Assembly: GCF_004349135.1 (NCBI RefSeq)
Contig: NZ_SMFN01000001.1
Location: forward strand, 372,001-436,000
Origin: Flavobacterium sandaracinum
GTDB taxonomy: Bacteria; Bacteroidota; Bacteroidia; Flavobacteriales; Flavobacteriaceae
Direction: 5' to 3'
Length of the DNA stretch: 64,000 bases
Shown: in pieces, positions 43,801 through 53,099 of the stretch
Layout of the letters: the number at the start of each line of letters is the position of its first letter
Position numbering within the stretch: the stretch's first letter is position 1
Notes under the pieces: model-generated
What the model saw: only the letters and a program-made list of their open reading frames with translations
What the model was told of the DNA's origin: nothing
Database searches by the model: none
Made by a program: the position numbers and the translations under genes

Positions 43801-45403
43801 TTGGACTTTTAGTGATGGAAACGGACAATCTGTTACTGCTAACCAAAATGTAATTATTGGCTCAACAATATGGAATGGCAGCACCTGGTCAAATGGATTA
43901 CCTGTAGCTGGAATGAATGCCATAATATCCGGAAACTTACCTATTTCAACTAACCTAACTGCTTGCAGTTTGACTATCAATAATAATGCGGTCGTAAAGG
44001 TAAATCCAGGATTTAATTTAAATGTTGAAGGAGATATAACAGTAGCGTCAGGAGCTTCTTTAACTTTTGAAAGCAACGCGAACTTGCTACAAAACAAAAA
44101 CACTAATGGCAATTCTGGAAATATTATTGTAAAAAGAAACACATCGCCTTTGATGCTTTTGGATTATGTTCTGTGGTCATCACCAGTTTCTGGACAACAA
44201 TTACAATCCTTCTCCCCACCTACCCTATCCAATCGTTTTTACACGTATAATCCAAGTACAAATTTGTACAACGCAATCGTTCCTACAAATAATTTTGCAA
44301 CTGGAACCGCTTACTTAATTCGCATGCCAAATAATCATCCTACATCACCCACAATTTGGGAAGGACAGTTTCAAGGGGTTCCTAACAATGGGGATTACAC
44401 TATTACAGTGGCAAACAATGCGTACAATGCAATTGGGAATCCGTATCCTTCAACTATAAATGCCAATACATTTATTTCAACAAATAATATCAGTGAAGCA
44501 TTGTACTTTTGGAGAAAAACGAATAACACAGCTACTTCTTCTTATGCCACGTACACCACGGCTGGAGGAACTGCTAATGCAGGTGGTCTAAGCAGTATTG
44601 AACCCAACGGAATTATTCAAGTGGGTCAGGGATTTATTGCTAAGTCGTCTACTCCAACCATTTCGTTTACTAACGCTATGCGTGTAGCCAATAACGCCAA
44701 TCAATTTTTAAAAACTAAAGAAACAGAGTTGCACCGAATTTGGCTAAATCTTTCCAAAGAGGCCACGCCTGTAAACCAAATGTTGATTGCCTATATGCCA
44801 AAAGCAACTTTGGGAGTTGATGCCACAATCGATGGAAGATACATAAATGATAATGCTACGGCTTTGAATTCGCTGATTGAAAACGAAGAATTTGTGATTC
44901 AGGGAAGGAGTCTGCCTTTTTCTGATTCGGATGTTGTGCCGCTTACTTTCAAAACGAATACTGCGGGTAACTTTACGATCGCAATTGATCATGTTGACGG
45001 TTTATTTACTGCCAGTCAAAACATTTTCTTAAACGATAAGGTTACAAGTTTAAACCATGACTTGAAAAAGACTAGCTATTCCTTTACTACAGCAGCGGGA
45101 ACATTCAACGATCGATTTGAAATTGTGTACAAAGAAAATTCGACATTAGGTCTTGCAGAGGGCGTTTTTAATGAGAATACGGTGCTTGTTTACAATCAAA
45201 AAGGAATTATAAACATCAATGCTGGTGAAAAAACAATAGCTACAGTCAAAATATTTGATATTCGAGGAAGATTAGTTTATGAAAAAAACAACATCAATTC
45301 GTCTCTAACGGCATTAGATTCCTTTATGGCGGCTCATCAAACCTTGATTATCCAAATAACATCTGACGAAAATAAAGTAGTCCGTAAAAAGCTGATGTAT
45401 TAG
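40817..45403 (+). CDS. Secreted M14 zinc carboxypeptidase with T9SS type A sorting domain (1528 aa)
   Basis: An exported exopeptidase. Signal peptide MKKNYFVALCIILLLNQLSFAQ. The M14 catalytic domain spans about residues 140-480: zinc ligands His229 and Glu232 (HSRE), substrate-binding Arg311 and Asn312 region in DLNRNW (308-313), the HH pair at 362-363 giving the third zinc ligand, and Glu443 in WTPENG as catalytic base. After it come a beta-sandwich (590-790, choice-of-anchor-like), two Ig/HYR-like repeats (795-1015) with VTPPVTPILTNVTAQC units, a module with YVLWSSPVSG and GNPYPS also seen in the two giant proteins downstream, and a type A sorting domain from about 1450 (VKIFDIRGRLVYEKN ... 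VVRKKLMY). The substrate is unknown. Confidence 0.93.
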   Translation: MKKNYFVALCIILLLNQLSFAQSKDESEKIQKEIYKKIKIANPSSELMNKLGRMGLDLDCGSQFDSNGDLLIEVSTYEEKKIKNITPYKVVVDDMESFYANRALKNLPQAKSILRTQKLNKTKNTNKTTSLKTTTFGNITHRFENTEIDWNVPTNYQLGASFGGCLTVDETNAQLDLMRSKYPNLITAKINASPTDQLTIENRPIYVVKISNSAISGTKPETLYTGMTHSREVASLMNLTYFMWYLLENYTTDPDVKNLVDHHDLYFIPIVNPDGLAYNQAQSPTGGGMQRKNRRETGACTTFLDGIDLNRNWGTYWGYDDQGSSPNGCNDTYRGTGGFSEAETTIIKDFFLLHNFKTSVNHHAYKNAALHGRAAFYRTNNLSTNPGVPTGRENEYYQYSHDMTQFSRYAYGSSPNISYWNNGNCNDWMSEGSGKNTLCWTPENGATTGEGGFWPTPIQITPIAQRAVRMNFIAGYYSGVYAKLHDLTKSDITNTSGSLSFGLERVGQTSGDFTLTVTPISSNILSVTNVETQSGMTVLEQRNLDVSFTLSPTIAAKEKIEFEVTLSNGSYTIYKTRIEKYYNPTSLFTSVANPTTLALAGWTASGTTSWAITTTDGFGGTPGITTNAAAAYSSAITTANLTQTTAISLAGKQQIAIQFNAKWDLERSFDYVQLQGTTDNGITWIPMNGKYTKPGTTTAVTDYSTTLSTTSKTLGDKDFQPDGQPLYDGDKFGKWVLEEYYISATENAGLFNKTNVKFRFILRTDSNNRNHGYNTTFKGFRFDNFKVLEIISSPPVANCKNATLNLSSAGELIVLPSDVNNNSTDDIGITAISVSPNSFNCAHADTVQQVTLSVTDADGQTSTCVANVTIKDVTPPVTPILTNVTAQCAASPTAPTTTDVCAGTVTGTTTTTFPITTQGTTIVTWSFDDGNGQIVTADQNVIIDDTVAPVTPTLADITGQCLVTPIAPTTTDSCAGTITGTTTTTFPISSSTVITWTFSDGNGQSVTANQNVIIGSTIWNGSTWSNGLPVAGMNAIISGNLPISTNLTACSLTINNNAVVKVNPGFNLNVEGDITVASGASLTFESNANLLQNKNTNGNSGNIIVKRNTSPLMLLDYVLWSSPVSGQQLQSFSPPTLSNRFYTYNPSTNLYNAIVPTNNFATGTAYLIRMPNNHPTSPTIWEGQFQGVPNNGDYTITVANNAYNAIGNPYPSTINANTFISTNNISEALYFWRKTNNTATSSYATYTTAGGTANAGGLSSIEPNGIIQVGQGFIAKSSTPTISFTNAMRVANNANQFLKTKETELHRIWLNLSKEATPVNQMLIAYMPKATLGVDATIDGRYINDNATALNSLIENEEFVIQGRSLPFSDSDVVPLTFKTNTAGNFTIAIDHVDGLFTASQNIFLNDKVTSLNHDLKKTSYSFTTAAGTFNDRFEIVYKENSTLGLAEGVFNENTVLVYNQKGIININAGEKTIATVKIFDIRGRLVYEKNNINSSLTALDSFMAAHQTLIIQITSDENKVVRKKLMY

Positions 45404-45457
45404 CGATAGTTTTCAACTTTAACCCAACCAACTACATCAGGTTATAATCATCAAAAA

Positions 45458-45685
45458 ATGAAAATGAAACATACTTTATTAAAAACATACTGCACTCTTT
45501 TTTGCCTTTTGTCCAGTTTCCTGCTATTTGCAATTCCACCGGGAGACGACAGTGATACTGGCGATTTAGAAAGCGCTGATGCTCCTGCTGCGCCAATAAA
45601 CGGGAAATTGTTTGTATTAGCCATTGCAGGAATACTTTTTGCCTATTATACGTTCAAAAAACTAAGAGAAAAACAAGCTGCCTAA
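45458..45685 (+). CDS. Small signal-peptide and single-helix membrane protein (75 aa)
   Basis: MKMKHTLLKTYCTLFCLLSSFLLFA is a signal-peptide-like N-terminus. It is followed by an acidic linker (PPGDDSDTGDLESADAP), PINGKLFVLAIAGILFAYYTF as a C-terminal membrane helix, and a basic tail KKLREKQAA. Proteins with this PINGKL-helix-basic-tail pattern resemble short C-terminal membrane anchors and are common next to T9SS cargo genes in Flavobacteriia, as I remember them. It begins 55 bp after the peptidase gene and may share its transcript. Function unknown. Confidence 0.75.
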   Translation: MKMKHTLLKTYCTLFCLLSSFLLFAIPPGDDSDTGDLESADAPAAPINGKLFVLAIAGILFAYYTFKKLREKQAA

Positions 45686-45809
45686 ATACAGCTATTTGCT
45701 TATTCAGTTAATCCTTTAAAGTAAAAAAGTATCAAAATTTGAATCTAAAATTTAGATTAAAGTTTTTCAAATCTAATTCTCTAACACTAACAATTGATAA
45801 AAAACAACT

Positions 45810-45872
45810 ATGGTAATCATTATTATATTAATAGAAATCATTAATTCACTAACAGTATTATTAACCAATTAA
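45810..45872 (+). CDS. Microprotein ORF 1 (20 aa, hydrophobic), tandem copy A
   Basis: ATG at 45810 to TAA at 45870-45872 encodes MVIIIILIEIINSLTVLLTN, a single hydrophobic helix-like segment with one Glu at position 9. A second ORF 73 bp downstream encodes the same peptide with three conservative changes. The two ORFs differ in seven codons, four of them synonymous, and share an A-rich leader (AAAAAACAAC) directly before the ATG. That pattern implies selection on the peptide. It resembles in length and composition type I toxins such as Ibs, but there is no sequence identity that I know of. No antisense promoter could be placed. Confidence 0.65.
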   Translation: MVIIIILIEIINSLTVLLTN

Positions 45873-45882
45873 AAAAACAACC

Positions 45883-45945
45883 ATGATAATCATTATAATT
45901 TTAATAGAAATCCTGAATACACTTACAGTACTATTAACCAATTAA
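45883..45945 (+). CDS. Microprotein ORF 2 (20 aa, hydrophobic), tandem copy B
   Basis: ATG at 45883 to TAA at 45943-45945 encodes MIIIIILIEILNTLTVLLTN, the partner of the preceding ORF. The spacing between starts is 73 bp, with the unit made of leader plus ORF. After it, the leader repeats again (ACCAATTAAAAAAT) and is followed by GTGATACTGCTATAA at 45955-45969, which looks like a truncated third copy. Expected location is the inner membrane. Function unknown. Confidence 0.65.
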   Translation: MIIIIILIEILNTLTVLLTN

Positions 45946-45979
45946 AAAATAATTGTGATACTGCTATAATAAGAATTAT

Positions 45980-46007
45980 AGCCAACTGTAATTGAAAACA
46001 GTTGGCT
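45980..46007 (+). terminator. Hairpin after the tandem microprotein ORFs
   Basis: AGCCAACTGT (45980-45989) and ACAGTTGGCT (45998-46007) form a perfect 10-bp stem with an 8-nt loop, 35 bp after the second ORF. No strong T-run follows, so it could be a transcript end, a stabilising 3' hairpin or part of a small RNA. Confidence 0.55.
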
Positions 46008-46443
46008 GTAATTCCTATTATATGATTAAGCGCACATAATGAAATTTGATTATCTAACGTAAATAGCAAAATATTTTGTGATTGTATAAAGTATATTTAA
46101 CAGTGGTAATTATAAAAAAAAACGAAAAGTATCATATGACTTAAAAGTATAACCTTTTCCTTAAAAAATTGAACGTAAAAAAAGCTATTCTGATACGATC
46201 GCTTTTATAGATTCGATTTATTCTGTATTTAAAAAAAAAAAATTAAAATGACAACTTTAAACGTTATTAATTGCTCTTTATCGTTTACAAGACATTGTAA
46301 TTAGAATAAAATATTTTACTTTTGATGCGTTAAAGCATTCATTTTAAGAGGGAATACGTTAACAATAAAAAAAATGTAATAAAATTTATATTCTTACTTT
46401 ATAAAATAAGTACGGTTCTTAAATAAATACCACACAACACTAT
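46008..46443. other. Intergenic stretch before the glycine-rich T9SS protein
   Basis: About 436 bp, strongly AT-rich. I see no supportable ORF, RNA gene or repeat. It must contain the promoter of the next gene, but no clean TTG/TAnnTTTG pair could be assigned. Confidence 0.5.
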
Positions 46444-49400
46444 ATGAATAAAACTATACTTTTTACAAAAAAAACCTATTTTACAATAGCGCTTTTAAGT
46501 CTTGTTTTTTTAGGATATTCTCAATCTCCAAAAACTTATTCAAATTCTGGTAATTTTAACGTACCAGCTGGAGTTACAACTGTTAGAGTCCAAGCATGGG
46601 GAGGGGGTGGTGCAGGTGGCGGTGTAAATGGTGGTGGTGGCAGTAACAGAACTGGAGGTGGTGGCTCAGGAGGAACGTATACAAATAACACATCGGTAAC
46701 CGTAACCGCTGGTAACACAATAAATATTGCTGTTGGAGCTGGTGGTATTGGAGCAAATGCTGCTGATGGAAATTCAGGAGGTACATCCACGTTTAATTCA
46801 ACGATTCCAGTATCTGCAGTTGGTGGTGGTGGTGGTAGAGTTGGAAACGCTACCAATAATAATGGTGCTGGAGGCGCAATAGCGACAGGAATTACAAGAA
46901 ATGGTGGAACTGGAGCTGCAGGTAGTGCTACTTTAGGAAGTGGTGGTGGTGGTGGTGGTGCAGGAAGTACCGGTAATGGCGGTAATGGTGGTACCGTTGG
47001 TTTTGGTCCAGCTGCCGGTGCTGGAGGTACTCCAGAAGGAGGAGCTGGTGCAACTGGTTTTAGTTCAACTACCGCTGGAGTTGGTACATCCGCAACTTTA
47101 CTTAGCGGAGGAGGTAGCGGAGGAAGAAGTACAGGTAATACTGATAGAACCGGAGGTAATGGAGCAAATGGACAGGTAATTGTTACATGGTCATGCCCTA
47201 GTTATAGCTTAACAGGTACTTCAATAGCTTCACCATTATGTACCCCAAATGGAGCAGTGGTTACACTTGCAGGAGGAACAGGTTTACCAACCGGAAACTA
47301 TATCGTAACTTATAACCTTACTGGAACAAATACGGCTACAAATGCTACAGCCACTATGAGTGTAACAACTGCAGGAATAGGAAGTTTCACTACAACAGCA
47401 TTAGCTAACGTAGGACTTACAAATATTCAAATCACCAATCTTTCAAGTGGTGTATCGTCAGATAATTGTACTAATACTATAACTAGTGGTAATACTGCCA
47501 GCGTTACGCTAACCGCGTTACCTAATCAACCAAGTACCATAACAGGAAATGCAAGTTCTTGTTCAAATACGTCACAAACCTATAGTGTCACAGCAGTAGC
47601 TGGTGTAACTTACACATGGTCATTCCCTGCTGGTTGGGTACAAACTGCTGGAACAAATACTAACTCTATAATCGTTACTACTAGTTCAACTTCAGGAAAT
47701 ATTAGCGTTACCCCATCAAACAACTGCGGAAACGGTACTGCAAGAACTCTCGCAATAACAATCAGTACACCAATCGCTAATGCAGGTGCAGCATTAGCTA
47801 CCATTTGTCAAGGCAGTACAACAGTAGCATTAGGAGGTTCTTTTGGCGGTACAGCAGCAGCAGCAATCTGGTCTGATGGCGGCATTAGCGGGACATTTAC
47901 CAACAATACTGGATCAACTCCAAATACTACAACCTGGACACCTCCAGCGGGCTATACTGGCACAGCAACCTTAACATTGACAACCTCTGGTGGTAGTTGC
48001 GGCACTACATTTGCCACCAAAACACAAAGCGTCGTTACAGGACCCGTAGCGACCGTAGGAAGCGCTATGACAATTACTGGTTCGCTTACCTCTACCTCAT
48101 TAGGTGGAAACACTCCAAGTCCTGGATCAGGAGCATGGACTAGGGTTTCAGGTCCTGCAGGAACTGTAACTTTTAGCAATAGTACAAGTGGTTCTTCGAC
48201 AGCTACAGTACCTACGATAGGAACTTATGTTTTTAGATGGACTGTAACTAGTAGTTGTGGTACTAGTACAGCTGATATTACTGTAACCTATTTAGATGCT
48301 AACACACATAGAGATTACACCATTTTTTATGAAGATTTTGATGCTTCAAACGGAGGTTGGTCAAATACAACTACTACTAATGGTTCATGGGTAAGAACAG
48401 ATACATTTCCTGGCGTTGCCGAAATTGGTGAAAATTCATTTTGGAGAACAAACAACTTTAATGATTACTCAAATAATACTGCCATAGAGATTACTAGTCC
48501 TGTTTATAATTTTACAGGATACGAAAACTTACTATTCAACATAGACATACGTTATAAAACAGAAACAAACTATGATGGTATGCGAATTTTATACTCTATC
48601 AACAATGGTGCTTTTGTAGTACTTGGCGCATCCGGAAACGGAGTAAACTGGTATAATTCAACAACTGTAGCTGCTTTGGGTGGTAACGGATGGAGCAATA
48701 ACAATGCTACAGCTAACCTAGCCTTTACTCCAGTAGGTGTTGGAGCAAACAGATTCATTAAAGCAACAACTACATTAGCTGACGGAACTTTTAGAAACCA
48801 ATCAAATGTTCGCTTCAAAGTAGAGTTTAGATCAGATGCAAGTAATGTAGATGACGGAGTAGCTTTTGACAATGTATCCGTAGAAGGAAATCCTATGGTA
48901 GCATTAGCACTATCTCCTATTGCCCCTGCGAAAGTAAACCAAAACCTAAGTCTTTGGTTCAAAAGTAATGCAGGAATAGCAGTAACAGACGGAGCAGCAT
49001 TAACAGCATGGGAAGACCAAGCTTATGATATTACAAGAGCCGATTTAGTTAATAAAGAAAGTGTAAAAGCTTTAGCAGATGATGCGCCTACTTTTCGTGA
49101 TAATAGTACTCGAAATATCAACTTTAATCCTGTTGTTGACTTTAACGCTGCAAACAAGGATTATATGAATGGTAAAGGTGGCTTATACTCACAAGATTAT
49201 TTTATAGTGGTATATCCTAATGATATTGTGCAAAATACGATGGGAACTAACGGACGACAAATTCCCTTGGGAGGTAAAAGTGACGACAGTAATTTTCACG
49301 AAGATCCAACTGGGTTAGGGTTTGGAAACACAACTGCTCGCTACACCCCAGATGAAGTTATTTCACACAGTGTTGGGGCCTATGCGCCAGGAACAGACTC

Positions 49401-52400
49401 TCCTGCACCAGGAGTAGATTCTTACGGTAGAGCATTTACATCAACAACAGTAACCTACAACGAACCACTTATTATAAACGTAAAAACAAATGCAAGCGGT
49501 ACTCAATCAGAAATATATAAAAATGGTATAAAAATAGACAATACTGCGGGTAGAACAGGTAATAATGGCGACCAACAACTTTTAAACTTTTATGAATATA
49601 GAAATTTACCTTTCTATTTAGGAACTGGGCGAAGTGGAATCAGCGGTAGAACCTTTTCAGCCTTAAATGGAAGACTTTCGGAAGTAGTCGCTTATACAGC
49701 ACCTAACAGCGCCTTAAACCAACAAAAAATACAAAGTTATCTAGGTTTAAAGTATGGAATAACGCTACATGCGACAGGGAGTACTAATCCAACTGAGCTA
49801 AATGACGTTAACTATATAGACGCGGCAGGTAACACCATCTGGAACACCACTGCAAATAATGGATTTAATTATGATATTGCAGGTATAGGTAGAGATGATG
49901 ATTCTCAATTAAATCAAAAGCAATCAAAAACAGTAAATACAACTGATGATATCACCATTGGATTAACAGATATCTTTGCAACCAATACTGCAAACACCAA
50001 TACCTTTGACTCAGACAAGAAATTTCTGGTATGGGGAAATAATAGAGGTACTCTCGCTGCCCAACCTCAAGTAATTGTTAACATAAGTTCTGGAATTACC
50101 TCACCATCTGCCCTAACAACGAATGTTAGTTTTATTTCTGTAGGCCGTACTTGGAAAGTGGTAGAAACGGGTGGAAATGTTCCAACCGCGAAAGTATCTA
50201 TTCCTGCAGCAATGCTTACCGCTACTATAACTCCGCCGGGAGATTACTTAATGTTTATCTCAAGCACACCCAATTTTGATCCGACTGCTGAGTACAGAGT
50301 CATGAGAGCAAATGGATCTAACCTCGAAACTACCTATGACTTTGATGGTGCTAAATACATTACTTTTGGATATGCACCAGAGAAAACCGAAGTACGTAGC
50401 ATAAAATTCAACGGTACAACTGATTATATGGATGCGGGTAAAGTGTTGGACTTAAGTCCGGCATTTACCGTTTCGGCATGGATTAATAAAAATGACAACA
50501 ATTTCAATAAAACTATTCTTTCCAAGAGAAATAGCGCTTTTTCTACAGGATACGATTTAGGTATTAATGCAAGTGGACGTGCAGAAATGAGTTGGTATTC
50601 TGGTGTTACGAAACAAACGATAACTTCCAATGCTATCATTCCAATAGGAAAATGGCATCATATAGGGGTGACTTTTGATGGTACAACTGCCAAAATGTAC
50701 GTAGATGGTGTAAATAAAATAAGTTCGATTTTAACCGGAATTCCATCCGTAACGACAAATTCTTTCTTTATTGCAGCAGCAGATGGTGCAATTCCATCCT
50801 CTTATTTCAATGGTTCTATTGATGAGGTACGAGTTTGGAAAACAGCCCTAACTGATGCTCAGTTTCGCTATGTAATGAATCAGGAAATCCTTAGTGACGG
50901 TGCTCTTACTAATGGTTTTATAATTCCCAACACCATAACATTAAATGACATAATAAGTATTCCTTGGATTGATCTTAACGCCTACTATCCTATGTCTACG
51001 TACACATACACTAATGCTAAAGACAAATCCAGTTATGGATTAACGGCTGCCTTAAGAAATTTAAAAACGGTAGATAGACAAACAGCACCATTGCCATACG
51101 AATCGGCATCCACTGGAAATTGGGAAACCATTGGAACTTGGACGAACAGTGACTTACAAAATTTACCTTACAGCACTTCAATAGAAGACCCCTTAGAAAC
51201 AACATCGCCTCCTACACCTCCAGGAATACCCGTAACCATTGACTGGAATATAGTTCGTGTTAAAAATTCTCATACAATAACTTCCATTGGAAATAAAAAG
51301 GTTTTAGGTCTTGATATTGAACCAACAGCAAATTTAATAGCTACCACCTCAAGCGGATTACAAACGGATGGAACCAAAATAGAAGTTTCCCATTACCTCA
51401 AACTGAATGGTAAAATTGATTTAGTAGGTCGTTCGCAATTAGTACAAACCTCTGGAAGTGACTTAGACATAGCAAGTGAAGGTTCACTAGAAAGGGACCA
51501 ACAAGGGCAAGCTAATAAATTCAATTATAACTATTGGGGATCTCCTGTAGGTGCTATAAATGCAACAACAAATAACACTGATTTTACAGTTGCCGAAGTT
51601 TTAAAAGATGGTACAAATCCTGCGTCACCAGGACCAATAACGTGGATAGATGGTTTTAATGGAGCAACATCTCCTTTTAGTTTAGCCCGTTACTGGATTT
51701 ATAAATTCGATAGTAACGACAAAGCAACTGATTATGCCAATTGGACACAAATAGGTGAAAATGGAATACTTGAAGCAGGAAAAGGATTTACTTTGAAAGG
51801 ACCGGGAACTTCAGGAACACAGAACTTAGTTTTCACAGGGAAACCAAATAATGGTACGATTACAAATACCGTTGGTTCAGATCAATTATTACTAGTAGGA
51901 AATCCATATCCATCAGCATTGGACGCTGATCAATTTATAAATGATAATATTGGTTCCATAGAAACATCTATAATAGATGGAACTATAGACGGTGCTTTGT
52001 ATTTCTGGGAACATTACGCTAGCAACAACTCCCATAATTTAGGTGCATACGAAGGAGGATATGGCGTACGCAATTTAGCAGGAGGGGTCGCTCCAAGTGC
52101 TCTTGGAGTTGATTTCATAAGTGGCGCTGGATCTACCTCAAAATTGGCTCCTAACAGATACATCCCTGTAGGTCAAGGATTTTTTGTAATTGGAAAAATT
52201 GGATCTGGGGGAACAGTCACTTTTAACAACGGTCAAAGAGAATTTATTAAAGAGGATAATACAACATTTTCACAAACAACCTATAGAATTCCTTCTAATC
52301 CCAAAACAGAATCGCATTGGACAGACAATAAGGATGCTGTCATAGCAATAGACACCCATAAAAGAGTGCGTTTGGGTTTCAATTTTTACAATCAAAGTTT

Positions 52401-53043
52401 TCATAGGCAAGTTTTATTAGCCTTTATGGATGAAAAAGCAAATAGTGACATGAACGATGGTTATGATGCCTACAACATCGATGATTCACCAAGCGACATG
52501 TATTTATTGAACGGAAAAAATAAATTAGCTATAGCAGGCGAAGGTTATTTTGATGAAGAAGCCTCCTTCCCTATTGGTATTCGATCTGAAACAACAGGGA
52601 AAATCTCTTTCGTTTTAGATGGCTTAGAGAACTTTGACGAAAGTCAAAATATATTTATCCACGACAACGATACAGATACCTATCATAGTATAAAAGATAC
52701 AGCGTATGAGGTAGAACTTACAGAAGGAACTTTCAACGAGCGCTTCTCCTTGCGTTTTACGGATAAGAGTCTTGCTGTGAAAGATCCGGTGTATGCCAAC
52801 GCTATTACGGTGTTGTTTACCCGTTCTAACAATACGTTGAATATTAAAAACAAAGCTGCTGACAATACCGTTTTGGCCGTTTCCTTGTACAGCCTTCAAG
52901 GAAAATTAGTTTCAAAATGGGAGGTAAAAGAGAAAGAGCAATCTAATATTCAAATCCCTATTCAGGACAAAACTTCGGCAGTGTATCTTGTAAAACTGAA
53001 AACTTCAAAAGGAAACATCAGCAAGAAAATTATTATTAAGTAA
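46444..53043 (+). CDS. Giant glycine-rich, LamG-containing secreted protein with T9SS type A sorting domain (2199 aa)
   Basis: Signal peptide MNKTILFTKKTYFTIALLSLVFLGYSQ. Residues about 40-250 are a Gly-rich domain (AWGGGGAGGG and similar), encoded by GGT-rich DNA with short GGT microsatellites at 46817 and 46940. Ig/PKD-like modules follow (TGNASSCSNTSQTYSVTAVAGVTYTWSFP). Next is a CUB/anchor-like sandwich (about 620-820), then a lectin-like module opening NLSLWFKSNAGIAVTDGAALTAW. A LamG/concanavalin fold spans about 1315-1480 (IKFNGTTDYMDAGK). After that comes a shared C-terminal module with QQGQANKFNYNYWGSPVG and GNPYPSALD, then a type A sorting domain (VSLYSLQGKLVSKWEVKEK ... KKIIIK). It is probably a surface adhesin or glycan binder; the ligand is unknown. 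Confidence 0.92.
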   Translation: MNKTILFTKKTYFTIALLSLVFLGYSQSPKTYSNSGNFNVPAGVTTVRVQAWGGGGAGGGVNGGGGSNRTGGGGSGGTYTNNTSVTVTAGNTINIAVGAGGIGANAADGNSGGTSTFNSTIPVSAVGGGGGRVGNATNNNGAGGAIATGITRNGGTGAAGSATLGSGGGGGGAGSTGNGGNGGTVGFGPAAGAGGTPEGGAGATGFSSTTAGVGTSATLLSGGGSGGRSTGNTDRTGGNGANGQVIVTWSCPSYSLTGTSIASPLCTPNGAVVTLAGGTGLPTGNYIVTYNLTGTNTATNATATMSVTTAGIGSFTTTALANVGLTNIQITNLSSGVSSDNCTNTITSGNTASVTLTALPNQPSTITGNASSCSNTSQTYSVTAVAGVTYTWSFPAGWVQTAGTNTNSIIVTTSSTSGNISVTPSNNCGNGTARTLAITISTPIANAGAALATICQGSTTVALGGSFGGTAAAAIWSDGGISGTFTNNTGSTPNTTTWTPPAGYTGTATLTLTTSGGSCGTTFATKTQSVVTGPVATVGSAMTITGSLTSTSLGGNTPSPGSGAWTRVSGPAGTVTFSNSTSGSSTATVPTIGTYVFRWTVTSSCGTSTADITVTYLDANTHRDYTIFYEDFDASNGGWSNTTTTNGSWVRTDTFPGVAEIGENSFWRTNNFNDYSNNTAIEITSPVYNFTGYENLLFNIDIRYKTETNYDGMRILYSINNGAFVVLGASGNGVNWYNSTTVAALGGNGWSNNNATANLAFTPVGVGANRFIKATTTLADGTFRNQSNVRFKVEFRSDASNVDDGVAFDNVSVEGNPMVALALSPIAPAKVNQNLSLWFKSNAGIAVTDGAALTAWEDQAYDITRADLVNKESVKALADDAPTFRDNSTRNINFNPVVDFNAANKDYMNGKGGLYSQDYFIVVYPNDIVQNTMGTNGRQIPLGGKSDDSNFHEDPTGLGFGNTTARYTPDEVISHSVGAYAPGTDSPAPGVDSYGRAFTSTTVTYNEPLIINVKTNASGTQSEIYKNGIKIDNTAGRTGNNGDQQLLNFYEYRNLPFYLGTGRSGISGRTFSALNGRLSEVVAYTAPNSALNQQKIQSYLGLKYGITLHATGSTNPTELNDVNYIDAAGNTIWNTTANNGFNYDIAGIGRDDDSQLNQKQSKTVNTTDDITIGLTDIFATNTANTNTFDSDKKFLVWGNNRGTLAAQPQVIVNISSGITSPSALTTNVSFISVGRTWKVVETGGNVPTAKVSIPAAMLTATITPPGDYLMFISSTPNFDPTAEYRVMRANGSNLETTYDFDGAKYITFGYAPEKTEVRSIKFNGTTDYMDAGKVLDLSPAFTVSAWINKNDNNFNKTILSKRNSAFSTGYDLGINASGRAEMSWYSGVTKQTITSNAIIPIGKWHHIGVTFDGTTAKMYVDGVNKISSILTGIPSVTTNSFFIAAADGAIPSSYFNGSIDEVRVWKTALTDAQFRYVMNQEILSDGALTNGFIIPNTITLNDIISIPWIDLNAYYPMSTYTYTNAKDKSSYGLTAALRNLKTVDRQTAPLPYESASTGNWETIGTWTNSDLQNLPYSTSIEDPLETTSPPTPPGIPVTIDWNIVRVKNSHTITSIGNKKVLGLDIEPTANLIATTSSGLQTDGTKIEVSHYLKLNGKIDLVGRSQLVQTSGSDLDIASEGSLERDQQGQANKFNYNYWGSPVGAINATTNNTDFTVAEVLKDGTNPASPGPITWIDGFNGATSPFSLARYWIYKFDSNDKATDYANWTQIGENGILEAGKGFTLKGPGTSGTQNLVFTGKPNNGTITNTVGSDQLLLVGNPYPSALDADQFINDNIGSIETSIIDGTIDGALYFWEHYASNNSHNLGAYEGGYGVRNLAGGVAPSALGVDFISGAGSTSKLAPNRYIPVGQGFFVIGKIGSGGTVTFNNGQREFIKEDNTTFSQTTYRIPSNPKTESHWTDNKDAVIAIDTHKRVRLGFNFYNQSFHRQVLLAFMDEKANSDMNDGYDAYNIDDSPSDMYLLNGKNKLAIAGEGYFDEEASFPIGIRSETTGKISFVLDGLENFDESQNIFIHDNDTDTYHSIKDTAYEVELTEGTFNERFSLRFTDKSLAVKDPVYANAITVLFTRSNNTLNIKNKAADNTVLAVSLYSLQGKLVSKWEVKEKEQSNIQIPIQDKTSAVYLVKLKTSKGNISKKIIIK

Positions 53044-53067
53044 TTCTACTTGCGTTTTCTACTTCAC

Positions 53068-53099
53068 AAAAACTTCTCTTAACGGGGAAGTTTTTTTTA
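53068..53099 (+). terminator. Terminator after the 2199-aa protein gene
   Basis: AAACTTC (53070-53076) pairs with GAAGTTT (53087-53093), and the stem runs into eight T. It is 27 bp after the stop codon. Confidence 0.75.

Noticed and set aside
46536-46856. Minus-strand Pro-rich ORF of 106 aa
   Set aside because: It is the reverse frame of the GGT-rich glycine domain; its proline runs come from CCx complement codons.
46817-46960. GGT repeats as phase-variable microsatellite
   Set aside because: The runs are five to six units and in triplets, so length changes keep the frame. They simply encode poly-glycine.
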